The notes: generated from the letters alone by a model not told the origin. A stretch of DNA of 64,000 nucleotides from Glebionis coronaria (GCA_025667525.1 CM046875.1:117790340-117854339); one strand, 5' to 3'; shown: positions 19,429 through 30,024, counted from the stretch's first letter. A program made the numbers and translations.

Positions 19429-20518
19429 CACCACACGAAGGCAATGTAGAGGTATCGGAATCTGAGTGTTCCTTGTTATTAGTAGGTACATATTTAATAA
19501 TCTTAGATTTGCTAACTCTAGGTTTCTTAGATTTCCTAGCCTTCTTCTTCCTAGTTGGTGGTGTAGATTCTAGTTGGCTTAAATCCTGAGGTATTTCTTC
19601 ACTGATAGGCACTATAGTGGGGGCAGACCTAATTAAAGGGCGCTGTTTCCATACTTGAGTGCGAGTGTACCTAACTAAAGGACGCTCAGACCTAACCTTA
19701 ATGGATGCATTCCTAGTTAAAGGGCACATTTTTCCATCTAATGTAAAGGTCCTACCAGTGGGACGCCATTGCCAGCCAACTTGGGCACGAGTTCTACCCG
19801 TTGGCTTCCATTCAAGACCATTCCTAATGGCATTCATTTCATTCACATGATCAATAAGACACAAATCATGACGTTGGGAAAACATACATTCATTACAATT
19901 CCAATAATTCAAATTAGAATTCACGAATGGTTTAGGCTTCTGCACAGGCGCAGAGCTTTTAGTCTTAACATGATTCTTTTTATTTAAAACTGAACTAACA
20001 TTCCTATGGTGAGCTTCTACTTTCTTCTTTTTGGTACTACTAGTGGAGGGCTTCATCTTATCTTTCTTGAGTGGCGATCCTTTAGCCTTAGTAGTCTCTT
20101 TTAATCCTGTAGAAGGCAAAGTGGGAACATTAGCAACAAATTTTAAAGGTGCCTTACTTGATGGTGCCAATGACGGTTTTGCTCCTGGAGTCTTATTAAA
20201 TGGAGTTACAGCAATGGGTCGATTAGTGAGTAGTGCAGAACCTGGTTTACCTATGTATTGCAAATATGCTAAGCAATATTGAACTCGCTTAATGTATTCA
20301 TGAGCTGAGTAATAGTAGCTACTTGAGGGATCTAAGGCATAAAGATCGTCTAAAATATCCCTAACAAGATCTACATGCTTAATTGCATTCCTCATATAAT
20401 CATCGTAGGTAACCGGGTTTTTCTTATGGAGCGGGTTCTTATAGAGCACTACTGACTTGGTTGTTGGAGCACTAGTGGACGGTGCAGAGTCGGTAGCTAA
20501 GTTATCAACAACTTCTTG
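19367..20518 (-). pseudogene. Element B Gag extension: basic linker with internal repeats
   Basis: The frame is continuous with the coiled-coil segment except for a TGA at 20,519-20,521 (probably a former Arg codon). It is Lys/Ser/Pro-rich and contains the EAHHRNVSSVLNKKNH region, a Cys/His cluster (CNECMFSQRHDLCLIDH), and three or more imperfect repeats of a W-x-PTGRT type (EWKPTGRTRAQVG, QWRPTGRTFTLDG, then RPLVRYTRTQVWKQRPLIR). This is the usual Asteraceae copia region between the coiled coil and protease. Confidence 0.75.
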
Positions 20519-22288
20519 TCAGGTGAGAAGAAGTGTCTCCTTTAACTCGGCCAAAACAATGTTTTTGTCAATGAGCAGGATGTTTAAGTCAGAGATTTCC
20601 TCACACTTTTGGTTCAGTTGTTCAACATAAGATTGTTGCTGTGCCGCATTAAAAGCGAAGCGTTCTTCTAGTGAACCATAAAGAGCGGATAGTCCCTGTC
20701 TTGTCCGATCCATCTCCCCTAGAACAGACGAAAGTCTAATTTCTAAGACCTGGTTTTTAGACTCTGCAGCCTCTAGTTCCAATTTTAGTGTTTCATTTGA
20801 TGACACATCTCTCTTTAATCTCATAATCTCTTCCTCTAATGCCTTAACTATTGCAATAATCTTGTCACTCGTCTCAACACCGTTTTCACAACTATTTGTT
20901 ATCAAAAGATCCTTATTTTGAGTTTGTTGTTTCAGTTCTAAAGATATACAATGTTGTTCTAGTTGATTAAAGCGTTTTGAAAGTAAATTGTAAGAATCTT
21001 GTAGCTTTAAAAACTCAGCGTTAGATTCGTGACAAGAATGATTATCTACCTCATTTACAGTATCAGCAACATTTACAGAGAGATCACACACATCATCACA
21101 TATATTCACAGCATCACAATTAATCATAGCGGATGTAAGCTCATTCGAATAATTAACATTTACAGTAGTAAGCACATCACACGAGATTACTTCGGACAAG
21201 AATCGGTCATATTCGGATAAAATCTTTTCCTTTTCAATTAGTTGTAGTTCGTAAGCGGTGTCCATCTCATAAAACACTTTTTGAACTTCTCCAATTTCAA
21301 ATTCAAGATTTTCTTTAAGAGATGCAAAACTTCCTTTTAGACTTTCGACAAATGGGTTTATCTCATTCTTAAACACCTCGTTCATGTGTTCGAAAGCCCA
21401 TTCTCCGGCGTTTAGGCCATTTGAAGTCGTACATTCCAAAATGACCTTGTCAAAATTAGTAAAGTATTGATTAATCTCTTGCAAGTTTAACCATACAGTG
21501 CTAACAGGTGGAAGATCCTTTGGAATTTCCTTAGGACCTTCCATGTTGACAAGTGTAGGAAATGTACTAGGGTTTCCTTCATTCAACATGTAGGTTGGTG
21601 CTGTAATGAGATCTTTGTCCATATGGAAGCGAATTCTAAAATCCGTTTTAGCAAGCTCCTGATTCATTTTAAAATAATCACAATCTGGATATTTTGCAGA
21701 GTTGTATGACCGATTCTCATCAACTAGATCCTTATTGGTGCGATCATCGAAAATATTAATCGGGTCTAAGACCAATCCTAATTGGGTTGCATTATAAAGT
21801 CTAGGACTATGGATTAAAGCTTGTTTTGCATACCGTGGATTAGGGGGAAGGCCTTTTTGACGCGATAAGTTAAATTCTCTAAACGAAGCATCAAATAAGT
21901 GCACTAGTTGAGAGGCAGCGTATTGTCTTAAAAGCAAATAATCTAGACTTCTAATCTTGTTAGCCGCATTAATTTCTATTTCATTCTTCTTAGACTCGAG
22001 TAATTCAAAAGCCGTTTGAAGTTTTTGAAAATTAGTGACCACTAACTCTTTTTCTTTAAGTTCGTTAGAAAGATCTGCTCTTAAGGTTTCAATTTCTTGC
22101 AAATGACCCATTTGTTTGTTTCGAAAATGATCATACTCGGGATTTGTTAGAACACTAGACGAAGGCACTAATTCCAAAGTTTGAACTTTCTCGTTGCTTA
22201 AGGCAAGCTCATCAGACAAATTCTTATTCTGAGCTAGGGTTTCTAAGAGTGCAACATTCATTTGGCTAAGTAATGTAGCAGGAACCAT
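20519..22288 (-). pseudogene. Element B Gag extension: long coiled coil
   Basis: 589 codons starting at the ATG at 22,288, two codons after the in-frame TAG that ends Gag. Long heptad stretches (TLAQNKNLSDELALSNEKVQ; EEIMRLKRDVSSNETLKLEL; about residues 1-130 and 400-589) flank a central segment with a conserved-looking FDASFREFNLSRQKGLPPNP motif. Sireviruses are known for extended Gag with coiled coils. Because it is in frame with Gag, stop suppression or a point lesion would each explain the arrangement. Confidence 0.78.
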
Positions 22289-22291
22289 GAC

Positions 22292-24199
22292 CTAATCTTG
22301 TTGAGCAAGAGTATGCGTATGCGAAATAACTCCCGATTGTGTTTCACTCAAAGTCTGGGGACTCACATTGATATTACTATCATTGATTGTCTCCTCATTT
22401 GAAAGACTCACCATCGAAGATTCATTCGAATCAGCACGCTCTTGCACAACTTGATGTGGTTGAATACTAGCATCAGTGGTATTATCAGTGGTATTACTAA
22501 GTACCTCAGATCTCTTTTCTGGCCCTAAGCTAGAGATAGTTGCCATAAGAGCTGCCTTTGCAGATTGAAAATCATCACAGTCTGAGTCATACGCATCAAG
22601 ATCATCTGCTTGGTATGCTGCATTCTGTGTGGTGACAACGTCTTGTTCAGCAATCCCTGGATCAGCAAGAAATGCAAGCTCCTCTTCATCAAGTTCCCTT
22701 CCTTGTGCCTGAGCATTCACCAGATAAATCTTCTCTGCAAACCATTGACCATCCCTTCTCCTCTTGGGTTTCTTGCAATCCCTGGACATGTGACCTTCTT
22801 CCTTGCAGTTGTAGCATGTAATCATTCTCAACTTGCCTGTAGAATTAGCCCGTGGAGGAGTGTTGACCATTGGAGCAGGATTGACCGTGCGAGCATTGGT
22901 AGTTGATGTAGTAGGTCTCCCCTGATATGGTTGAATAGGTTGAACCATTACCCTGCCATTCTCAATAGTAGCTTGTTGGCGAGAATTGGATGAATTCCTC
23001 AACTGATTGTTAGTCGGAGCTGATCCCCTAAATCCTCGTTTGCTTAAAGTCCTTGTGAGATAAGCAGACATAGTGGTTAACACTTCAACTGGGTCAGTTC
23101 CTTGTTTGAACACAGGAATGGGGACTTCATCATCATCACAATACATTGCTTGGTCTTGTTGAGCTGCATAATCACTAGAAGGAATACTCATGTGGTCAGG
23201 GTAGCTTGTTGGATATGCTGCATTCTCTTGATAAGAGGAATATGAAGACTGAGCATAAGGTGCAATGCTTGCTGGGTGATGTTGTGAAGCATAGTGTGGT
23301 GAAGGTGCATTAAACCGATATTGTTGCTGATGTGAGGTGGGTGGTTGTGGTAGAATCGAGTATTGGGGAAAGGTTGGTGTCATGTAAGGTGATGGATGAT
23401 AGGCTTGATGTCCCAAGATATAAGGAGTGTTGTTGTGAGACAAGCTTGGTTGATTCGCCATCAAAGCTAATGAATCAGGGTACATACCTCGAGGCGAACG
23501 GTGCATGATCACATGTTTCTCATGCTGCTGAAGAAAAGCATATAGTTGATCCAAATTACACTTATGCAAATCCCTAGTTAACTTAACATCGGTAATATAC
23601 TCACCCCATTCAGCTTGAGGTAAAGTATTCAAGAATTTGGTGTTAACCTGGAATGGAGCAATCACGAGATTGTATACATTCAGATCATTCATGAGAGTAG
23701 TGAATCTGAAGTAATAGTCGTGAAGCGTTTCCCCTGGGTTGTACGTGAATCTATCAAACAGATTATACAACTGACATTCCCTTTCCTGTTTGGTAAGAGA
23801 CGTACCTTGTAGCAATACCTTAAGACGTTCCCATAAATTCTTTGCCACCGTATACTGACTTACCATTCGATAGATGTCATGTGGAAGGGCTTGGAGAATG
23901 GTTTGAAGAGCCTTTTCGTCTGCATCGGCAACGAGTTGTTGAGCTGGTGTAAGTTCTTCAAACTCCCTTGGTCGAGTCACGTTGTTAACCACGATGGTAC
24001 CATAGTCAAGTGGACCATTTAAAATTGACTTGACCATAAGCCTCCCATATACCGGTTTTCCCTTAAGGTAAGACATCATCCGGCCTTGCCATGCTTCAAA
24101 AACTTCTTTGATGAGCATTGGCGGGCGATTATCCGTTCCCGTAATGACGGAAATATCCGTAAGTGATGTCATCTGAGGCATTACTGAATTCAGATTCAT
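22292..24199 (-). CDS. gag: Element B Gag
   Basis: 635 residues from the ATG at 24,199; an earlier in-frame GTG at 24,208 is less likely. The N-terminal copia Gag domain runs to about residue 240 (RPPMLIKEVFEAWQGRMMSYL, QQLVADADEKALQTILQALP, LYNLFDRFTYNPGETLHDYYFRFTTLMNDL). A Tyr/Pro/Gln-rich central segment follows, then an intact CCHC knuckle CYNCKEEGHMSRDCKKPKRR near residue 460 and an acidic C-terminus. It ends with TAG, followed in the same frame by GTC ATG of the coiled-coil segment. Confidence 0.9.
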   Translation of the reverse strand: MNLNSVMPQMTSLTDISVITGTDNRPPMLIKEVFEAWQGRMMSYLKGKPVYGRLMVKSILNGPLDYGTIVVNNVTRPREFEELTPAQQLVADADEKALQTILQALPHDIYRMVSQYTVAKNLWERLKVLLQGTSLTKQERECQLYNLFDRFTYNPGETLHDYYFRFTTLMNDLNVYNLVIAPFQVNTKFLNTLPQAEWGEYITDVKLTRDLHKCNLDQLYAFLQQHEKHVIMHRSPRGMYPDSLALMANQPSLSHNNTPYILGHQAYHPSPYMTPTFPQYSILPQPPTSHQQQYRFNAPSPHYASQHHPASIAPYAQSSYSSYQENAAYPTSYPDHMSIPSSDYAAQQDQAMYCDDDEVPIPVFKQGTDPVEVLTTMSAYLTRTLSKRGFRGSAPTNNQLRNSSNSRQQATIENGRVMVQPIQPYQGRPTTSTTNARTVNPAPMVNTPPRANSTGKLRMITCYNCKEEGHMSRDCKKPKRRRDGQWFAEKIYLVNAQAQGRELDEEELAFLADPGIAEQDVVTTQNAAYQADDLDAYDSDCDDFQSAKAALMATISSLGPEKRSEVLSNTTDNTTDASIQPHQVVQERADSNESSMVSLSNEETINDSNINVSPQTLSETQSGVISHTHTLAQQD

Positions 24200-24301
24200 T
24201 TTGTTCACTTCAAAGAGACAAAGATTATCGGTTGATCGAGCAGTGAAGTAAAGCTTGTGAATTGTGTTGAGTTTTTGTTGTAAGAAACCAAGATTAAATC
24301 C

Positions 24302-24968
24302 TCTAAAAAATCGTCGAAAAACAAGTAAAATAATCCTTGATTCGGAACTTTTTGTTGATTCGGAAGATTTTGGCTTGGAATACCTTGATTCGGAACTTTT
24401 GGTTCGGAAGATTTGATCCGGAACTTTCCCTTGATCCGGAACTTTTCCCTTGATCCGGAACTTTCCTTGATCCGGAACTTTCCCTTGATCCGGAACTTTT
24501 TCCTTGATCCGGAACTTTCCTTGATCCGGAACTTTTGGTTTGGAACTTCTTGATCCGGAACTTTTGTTGATCCGGAACTTTTCGTTCGGAACTTTTGGTT
24601 TGGAACTTTTGTTGATCCGGAACTTTTCGTTCGGAACTTTTGGTTCGGAACTTTCCTTGATCCGGAACTTTGGTTGATCCGGAACTTTTTGATGCGGGAC
24701 TTTTTGGTCCGGAACTTTTTGGTTCGGAACTTTTACTGGGTAAACAGAAGGTTGTTTCGTATGAACAGTCGACCAAAAAAGTGAAGATTAAACCCAGATT
24801 TTTACCAAATAACCCAAAAAAGTTTTGTGATTTCTACAATAATAAGTAACAACTAATACTTATCTACTAATCCCAATCACAAAAACACCAAAAACTCCAA
24901 GAATCAAGATGGATCTTCTTAAAGAACACTAATACAATCAAAAACTAAAAAACCACACAAATCATTAC
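24302..24968 (-). other. Candidate 5' leader intron of element B
   Basis: On the minus strand the leader after the primer-binding site has TTAAG|GTAATG (exon end 24,969) and a T-rich acceptor-like CGATTTTTTAG (end about 24,303). Between them lies mostly a tandem array and no coding sequence. Removal would leave a short leader before the Gag ATG. Splice sites are judged by eye. Confidence 0.4.
24335..24735. repeat. Tandem array in the Gag leader of element B (TTGATCCGGAACTTTTCC type)
   Basis: About 20 imperfect units of 13-18 bp, each with a CGGAACTTT core preceded by TTGATC or TTGGTT. The core is the same as in the 15-bp array at 14,015-14,640, although the two arrays are 10 kb apart in the element and precede different ORFs. 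Confidence 0.88.
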
Positions 24969-24984
24969 CTTAAATCACCCCATA

Positions 24985-24997
24985 GCTCTTGATACCA
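24985..24997 (-). promoter_or_regulatory. Primer-binding site of element B
   Basis: The minus strand reads TGGTATCAAGAGC, an initiator-Met-type site with one extra A compared with that of element A, two bases from the LTR end. Confidence 0.88.
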
Positions 24998-24999
24998 AA

Positions 25000-25319
25000 T
25001 GTAGAATCTTGATAACCTATGAATCTATGAAGTGGGTTGATGTTTTCTAGAGAGAGAAACTAGAGAGAGAAAGTGAGAGAGAACTATGTGATATTTTATT
25101 AAGTGGAAACATAATGTGAACAACAACCAACCCCTTTCCAAGGAGGAAAGGAGTATTTATACTTCCAAGCCACTAATGGACTTGGGCCGGCCCATGACAA
25201 GCCCATGGGCCGGTTCTTACTTAACTAAATAAGTATTTGTTAACTACGAGCTATTACAACATAAATAATATTGTGGAGTGACCGATACTTCTAATATACG
25301 TTAAAACGTATTTCTAACA
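25000..25319 (-). repeat. 5' LTR of element B
   Basis: 320 bp; element-strand ends TGTTAGAA...ATTCTACA, bounded on the inside by the primer-binding site. TATAAATAC (25,153-25,161, minus) is a TATA candidate. The outer flank begins CCGCG inside a GC-rich stem-like sequence. No second copy is in the window because element A has split the element and its 3' LTR lies outside. Confidence 0.85.
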
Positions 25320-26713
25320 CCGCGCGAGGCGGCGGCGGATACCCTGTGACTAAATTTTCTTGAGAGTGAATGTTATTTGGTTATTCGTCTTTTATATCAA
25401 TAATTTATGGATGACGATAGTTTTCACCTAAAAACATGTCTCAAAAACGTAATTTTTATATAGAGATATTATTACTTGTGGCATATATGTAATATGTAGC
25501 ACGTGTAACTTTATTTTCAGAACTTAATTAAACGTGAGAATTGATAAAACCTCTTTTTAACATTTGAATGAGAAGATCAACCTAAAAGTAGTTTGTACAT
25601 ATGATTGCAAGGAAAAAGGGAGAAATATAGGAGATTTGCACAATGTGTTGTTTTGCTTGTAAATTATGGTGATGGGGTGTTTTAATTTTATTATTAATTA
25701 TGTTTTAATTAAGTATAATTAAATGGTATATATTAGAGATATAAAGTTGTACATATGCATTAAAATCTTGTATTACTTAAATTCCATTTTCTTGGCTGCA
25801 CTAATATGTTGTACATTATGTTGTATTTGTTATACTACTTAATTTTTTGGTATTAAATGAAGAGAGATGGTCTAATCTCTTTTATAAGTTAGTATGATTA
25901 AAAGATGTTTACGATGAGTTTTAAGTAACTTTATTAAGATTTACATGTTTCCAACAAGTTTAACTATCACTAACTGTCTTTGACCTAGTTGATTTAGGTA
26001 GTATTTGATAACGACTTACAGAGTCTTAATTGAAAAATAGATATATGAATTAAGTCATCAGTAACTTGTTTGTTTTGTGCTTAAAATTAATCAATGACTT
26101 TCTAGAAAAAAGCCAGGAGAATGAGACTTTCTATATTAAGTCATGACTTATTAGCCTTATATTATATATTTACCCTCTATCTTCTTAATTTATTTAATTT
26201 AAAAGGACATAATAGTAATTTTTTTTTAATTCAGACATTATATTCAGCATACAAAACAAACAGTTATATATATGTCTACAAACAGACAACATTTATTTTA
26301 ACAGACACTTTAATTTAACAAAACTATATTAATAAACTAAACAAACAGGCCCTTACTATTTGATCAATTAATCAGACACAAAAAAATTAATTTTCCTGTA
26401 GTATCTAAGTGGCGATTAATTAGCCTAACTATCCATGTTTTTCAACAGTGATTTAGATCAAACTTGAGACTTTTTAAATTAAGAATGAACATTTCGACTC
26501 GAATTCCGAAACCGAATCTAAATCGTAACGAAACCATATCGATTCTCGTTCGATATGGTATTAAGACTACGAAATAAGATGAAAAAATCGAGACCATTAA
26601 TTCAGTACGAGACCGACAGCAAATTCGAAAAATTCGTAAAAAAAAAGGGCGGTAAAAATCGATAACGTTAATTTAGTATATGATTGATATTGTGCTCATC
26701 CTTATTTCAAACT
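25320..26713. other. AT-rich region without visible gene
   Basis: I see no supported gene. The first 30 bases (CCGCGCGAGGCGGCGG followed by CGGATACCC) are GC-rich and resemble one arm of a Helitron-type terminal hairpin, read on the minus strand. The rest is AT-rich with short open frames only. Confidence 0.5.
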
Positions 26714-26727
26714 AATATACTAATGAT

Positions 26728-26975
26728 GCATTTGATTATAGTCTCCATATGGGAGAGGTCAAGGGTTCGACTCCTGTCATTCCTCATGTGGAGGATTTTC
26801 CCAGAATTAGCAGCCGGGTTTTAATCATATCGCAATGCCTTGAAGCCCCTTAATGGGAACTGGATGACTAACATGGGGATGATATTCTCTTCGTAAAATG
26901 ATTCGAACGTAGGTCGAGAGACTTGGTGCCTCGGTGGCACACAAGATACTCTACACCAAACTGGCCGTTAAAAAA
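26728..26975 (+). mobile_element. tRNA-derived SINE with target-site duplication
   Basis: The 248-bp body contains an RNA polymerase III B-box-like GGTTCGACTCC at 26,764-26,774 with a weak A-box-like sequence about 25 bases upstream, and ends in an A-run. It is flanked by direct 14-bp copies that differ at one base (26,714-26,727 and 26,976-26,989: AATATACTAATGAT / AATATACTAATAAT). The combination of B box, A tail and long target duplication is diagnostic of a SINE. The family is not identified. Confidence 0.8.
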
Positions 26976-27192
26976 AATATACTAATAATAAATCACACGT
27001 CAATCCACATGAAAAAATTGTGGGTAGCTCTTTATGTTTTAATCAATGTTTTAAAACTTGATTTGATCTGTTTGCATCATTTATATTTATTTTTTCTTTT
27101 TGTTTAGAATCAAAAAATCGTCGATAAATAACCCATTTTGGTTAAAAAAAAAACCAGTCAAATTAAATTGAGTTGTATATTTACAAGTGATA

Positions 27193-27230
27193 CTAGTCGG
27201 ATACCCGCACAATGCGGCGGCGGGTACCAT
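27193..27230 (-). mobile_element. Helitron-type 3' terminus
   Basis: On the minus strand a hairpin with stem TACCCGC/GCGGGTA is followed by TCCGA and CTAG, then T at the presumed insertion site. This is the canonical Helitron 3' end (hairpin a few bases before CTRR, host T). The body extends to the right; no replicase/helicase gene is visible, so it is non-autonomous or decayed. Its 5' end was not located. Confidence 0.6.
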
Positions 27231-27299
27231 AACCATATTTTTTAATAAAAACTTTTTCAAAGTATTTTTTATGGTACAATTTTCAGTTCCATAATAGTT

Positions 27300-28300
27300 A
27301 GGGATATGCGTGTTATAAGCAAGGTTATAAATAGCGTGAGACGTGACGTGACAACATATCCAAACCTCACGCTTTAGTGGTAAGATGAAACGTTAACATT
27401 TTTAAGGCGTGATTTAAGGCGGCACAACATATAAAATTTATTTGTTCTTATCGTATTTCAACATTTAATATATATTGAATTCAAAATAAGCGTTGTACCA
27501 AACAATGAAAGGTAGAAATTTTCGTACAAGTAATAGTATTAATTTATTGAAGTTGAATTAAAAAAACTCGTTACACTTCGTGTCTTAGCGTGCCTTTTCA
27601 CGTCTCAACTCACACCATGCTTTAAATTGACGCTTCAATGTATTGCGTAGCGTGGACGTCACGTCTCAAATTTAACGCGTCTTTTAAAATAAAAGTTATA
27701 AAAAAAGTGTGTAACGTGTTATAAATGAGCCATTACAAACTGTTAGTAGAATGTTATATGTGGTTTAATGAAAATATAAATAATACGTAGTAAGTAAAAG
27801 TTATTACTTAATTATTTTTATGCAACTTTTTTATTTACAATATATATATATATATTTTTTTAAATAACTAAAATATACTTGGTTAAAAGTTTTAAACCTT
27901 ATATAAACATCCGAATATTTTTTTTAAATTGGGCTTATATGTTACCCAAACAATATAAAGTTGGGCTTGCGTATTAGATAGGTTATGTTGTATATTCATT
28001 TAGGGGTTTCATCATGTGTTACAAATACTACACGCAGCCACACTTCTCATTTACTCTGGTCTTCTTATTCTTCTTTGCTTCGTAAACTACCAAATAAAAG
28101 AACAAGTGCCAACAACAACTACACAAAATCAAAAACTTAATTGTTATAGTATTATCATGGCTTCTGTTTCCTCAATACGTTTCATCAAAGATGATGTCAC
28201 GTTCAATCCATGCCTCCATTAAATCACTTTATCATAAAAAAATCCTTCAGATATACCGGAAAAATTAGACCCGTTACCAGAAAAATTAGACCCTGGTACC
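27300..28300. other. Noncoding region with fold-back candidate
   Basis: GAGACGTGACGT at 27,338-27,349 recurs inverted as ACGTCACGTCTC near 27,657-27,668, suggesting a decayed fold-back or hAT-type MITE of about 330 bp. A TA-microsatellite lies near 27,840-27,860. I see no gene; the open frame near 28,016-28,222 has no recognised features. Confidence 0.35.
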
Positions 28301-28360
28301 TGAAAATCAGATCTCGTCGAAAAATACAGATTTGTCCGACTTCGACGGGTTCAATTGTGG

Positions 28361-28456
28361 TTCCGGCGACGGTGGTGGTTCCGGCGACGGTGGTGGTTCC
28401 GGCGAAGGTGGTGGTGGTCCCGGCGAAGGTGGTGGTGGTCCCGGCGACGGTGGTGG
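28361..28456 (+). repeat. GC-rich minisatellite (18/21-bp units, Gly codons)
   Basis: Five units of 18, 18, 21, 21 and 18 bp with core CCGGCGACGGTGGTGG. It sits in an otherwise AT-rich region. One frame would encode Gly-rich repeats, but the open frame is short and starts without other coding signs, so I do not call a gene. Confidence 0.85.
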
Positions 28457-28747
28457 TTCGTCAATGGTTACAGTGTTTGAAACGAAGGATCCCGGTGGTG
28501 TTATGTTGGTGTGCGTATGAGGAGTTACTTAACTGTTTCCAGATTGTAAACTAATTTTCTATTTGAAGTAACTGTATTTGTCTGAATTTTTCAGACTTTC
28601 TAAAAATAAAAAGTCCCAAATGCTTTATAATATAGTATGATTTGTTAGTTTTAATTATATATATATACTTTCGGTAGAGTCTCTGCAATTTCTTTAAAAA
28701 GTCGAGTTGATTTGGTGACTTGTTGAATTTATCCGAATTCGACCGGG

Positions 28748-29391
28748 TTGATTAGAGACCCGGTTAAAACATTGGGTTTAACTGAGAGGGGAGAAGAAAT
28801 CGTGCCCAAACACCTCATATCAGTCAGCGCCATTAGTGATATCCCCTTTGAAGTCCGGCTTCTTGTCGAGGATCTCCATCTCACGGTAAACCTTATGCAA
28901 TTGAGTGCAAATCTGCTATCAACTTGTAATTTGTCAGTTTTAATTGTACTGTTAATAATTTACTAAAGTTATTGAGTTATCAGATGGCTGATGGATTCAT
29001 TGAATAACCCTTGTTGTTAATCTATGAATACAATGATTCTAATGTGGCTCTTTTTTTAATTTTGTTTTTATATTTGTGCAAAAGATTCTAATGTATGGCT
29101 TATTAATCATTCAATCTCAAAGTTACAATTGTTCGTATGCCGTGAATTAGCTCATTATATCGCATGAGAATGGCAAAAATATCCAAATTCTAGACGGTTT
29201 AAGGATATAGTGGTTGATTATGGATGCTAAATTATATCCTAGATATACACATGATATGGAAATCTGTAGAGGTATCACTTCAAAAGCCAGTAGATTAAGT
29301 TAAGTTAAGTTCGTTTCTTTCTACAGGATTTCGCCATTTTCTACTAAAAGCATTTGTTACCTTAAATGTTGTCCGACTCTCTACCACAAAG
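28748..29391 (+). other. Probable 5' UTR exon, intron and leader of the exonuclease gene
   Basis: A donor CACG|GTAAAC (exon end 28,885) and an acceptor TTTCTTTCTACAG (end 29,326) would remove about 440 bp, leaving a 65-base leader before the ATG at 29,392. Upstream of the donor a short open frame could act as an uORF; after splicing it terminates before the main ATG. The first exon start is unknown. Confidence 0.4.
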
Positions 29392-30024
29392 ATGACCAAG
29401 AGTATCTACGATTACGAACTTGTAAACAGCGCATACAACCTTTATGATGTCAAATTTTTTGAATACGAAATCTCCACCATAGTCACATCCACACCACACA
29501 TTGTTGACCAATGGATTTTAGAAACCCAGCTCATCCACCACCCGGTCATTGTTGGCCTAGACGTTGAGTGGCTTCCTAACCAAGTCAAAAACCAAAAAAA
29601 CCCCGTGGCCACACTCCAACTATGTGTTGGAAACCGTTGTCTTATTTTTCAAATACTTCATTCCCCTATAATCCCTTATTCCCTTGCATTCTTCTTAGCG
29701 AACCCTTCCTATGTATTCACGGGCGTTGGGATTGACGATGATGTCCAGAAGCTTAGAGAGGATTATCACCTTGTGGTTGCGAGGACTGAGGATTTAAGGC
29801 CGTTGGCTGCTGCTAAGTATCATTCGAGGAAGCGTAAGCAAGAGATTATGAATGCAGGGATTAAGAAATTGACGTGTAAGGTATTGAAAAGGGATATTGG
29901 TAAACCGAAAGCGATTTCGATGAGTCGATGGGATAGTCAATGGTTGACTCCGGGGCAAGTGCAGTATGCCTGTCTTGATGCTTTTTTGAGTTTTGAGATC
30001 GCAAAGGTTTTGATGAACTTGTAG
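29392..30024 (+). CDS. 3'-5' exonuclease domain protein (Werner-exonuclease-like, DEDDy)
   Basis: 210 residues, single exon, apparently complete. The three exonuclease motifs are present: Exo I GLDVEW (Asp57, Glu59), Exo II VGIDDDVQKL (Asp117) and Exo III YACLDA (Tyr192, Asp196), giving the DEDDy set that binds two metal ions and removes nucleotides from 3' ends. Plant proteins of this size related to the exonuclease half of the Werner protein share this layout; substrates are mostly unknown. There is no helicase domain and no targeting peptide that I can see. It has the only long, clean host-like reading frame in the window. A broken paralogue lies at 33,556-34,172 in opposite orientation. 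Confidence 0.88.
   Translation: MTKSIYDYELVNSAYNLYDVKFFEYEISTIVTSTPHIVDQWILETQLIHHPVIVGLDVEWLPNQVKNQKNPVATLQLCVGNRCLIFQILHSPIIPYSLAFFLANPSYVFTGVGIDDDVQKLREDYHLVVARTEDLRPLAAAKYHSRKRKQEIMNAGIKKLTCKVLKRDIGKPKAISMSRWDSQWLTPGQVQYACLDAFLSFEIAKVLMNL

Larger units (their letters stand above)
11295..25319 (-). mobile_element. Element B: Ty1/copia (Sirevirus-like) LTR retrotransposon, interrupted by element A
   Basis: The order on the minus strand is LTR, primer-binding site, repeat-bearing leader, Gag, coiled-coil extension, protease, integrase, RT, RNase H, spacer, and extra gene. The extra gene is broken by the insertion of A. The remaining 3' part must lie to the left of the window. Lesions seen: in-frame TAG after Gag (perhaps natural), TGA at 20,519, TAA at 19,200 and a frame change at ~17,946. 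Its 13-kb-plus size fits the larger Sireviruses. Confidence 0.88.

Noticed and set aside
24303..24776. 157-codon Lys/Ser/Pro-rich minus-strand frame
   Set aside because: It reads through the CGGAACTTT array in the element B leader; no protein-like segment exists outside the repeat.
26740..26780. tRNA gene
   Set aside because: Only the B box fits; the sequence cannot be folded into a cloverleaf by eye, and the flanking duplication and A tail identify a SINE.
28332..28520. Gly-rich small protein
   Set aside because: The Gly codons come from the GC minisatellite; the start and end have no protein-like sequence.
29392..30024. Full Werner/RecQ-type helicase-exonuclease
   Set aside because: Only the exonuclease domain is present, and the ORF ends normally; no helicase motifs downstream.
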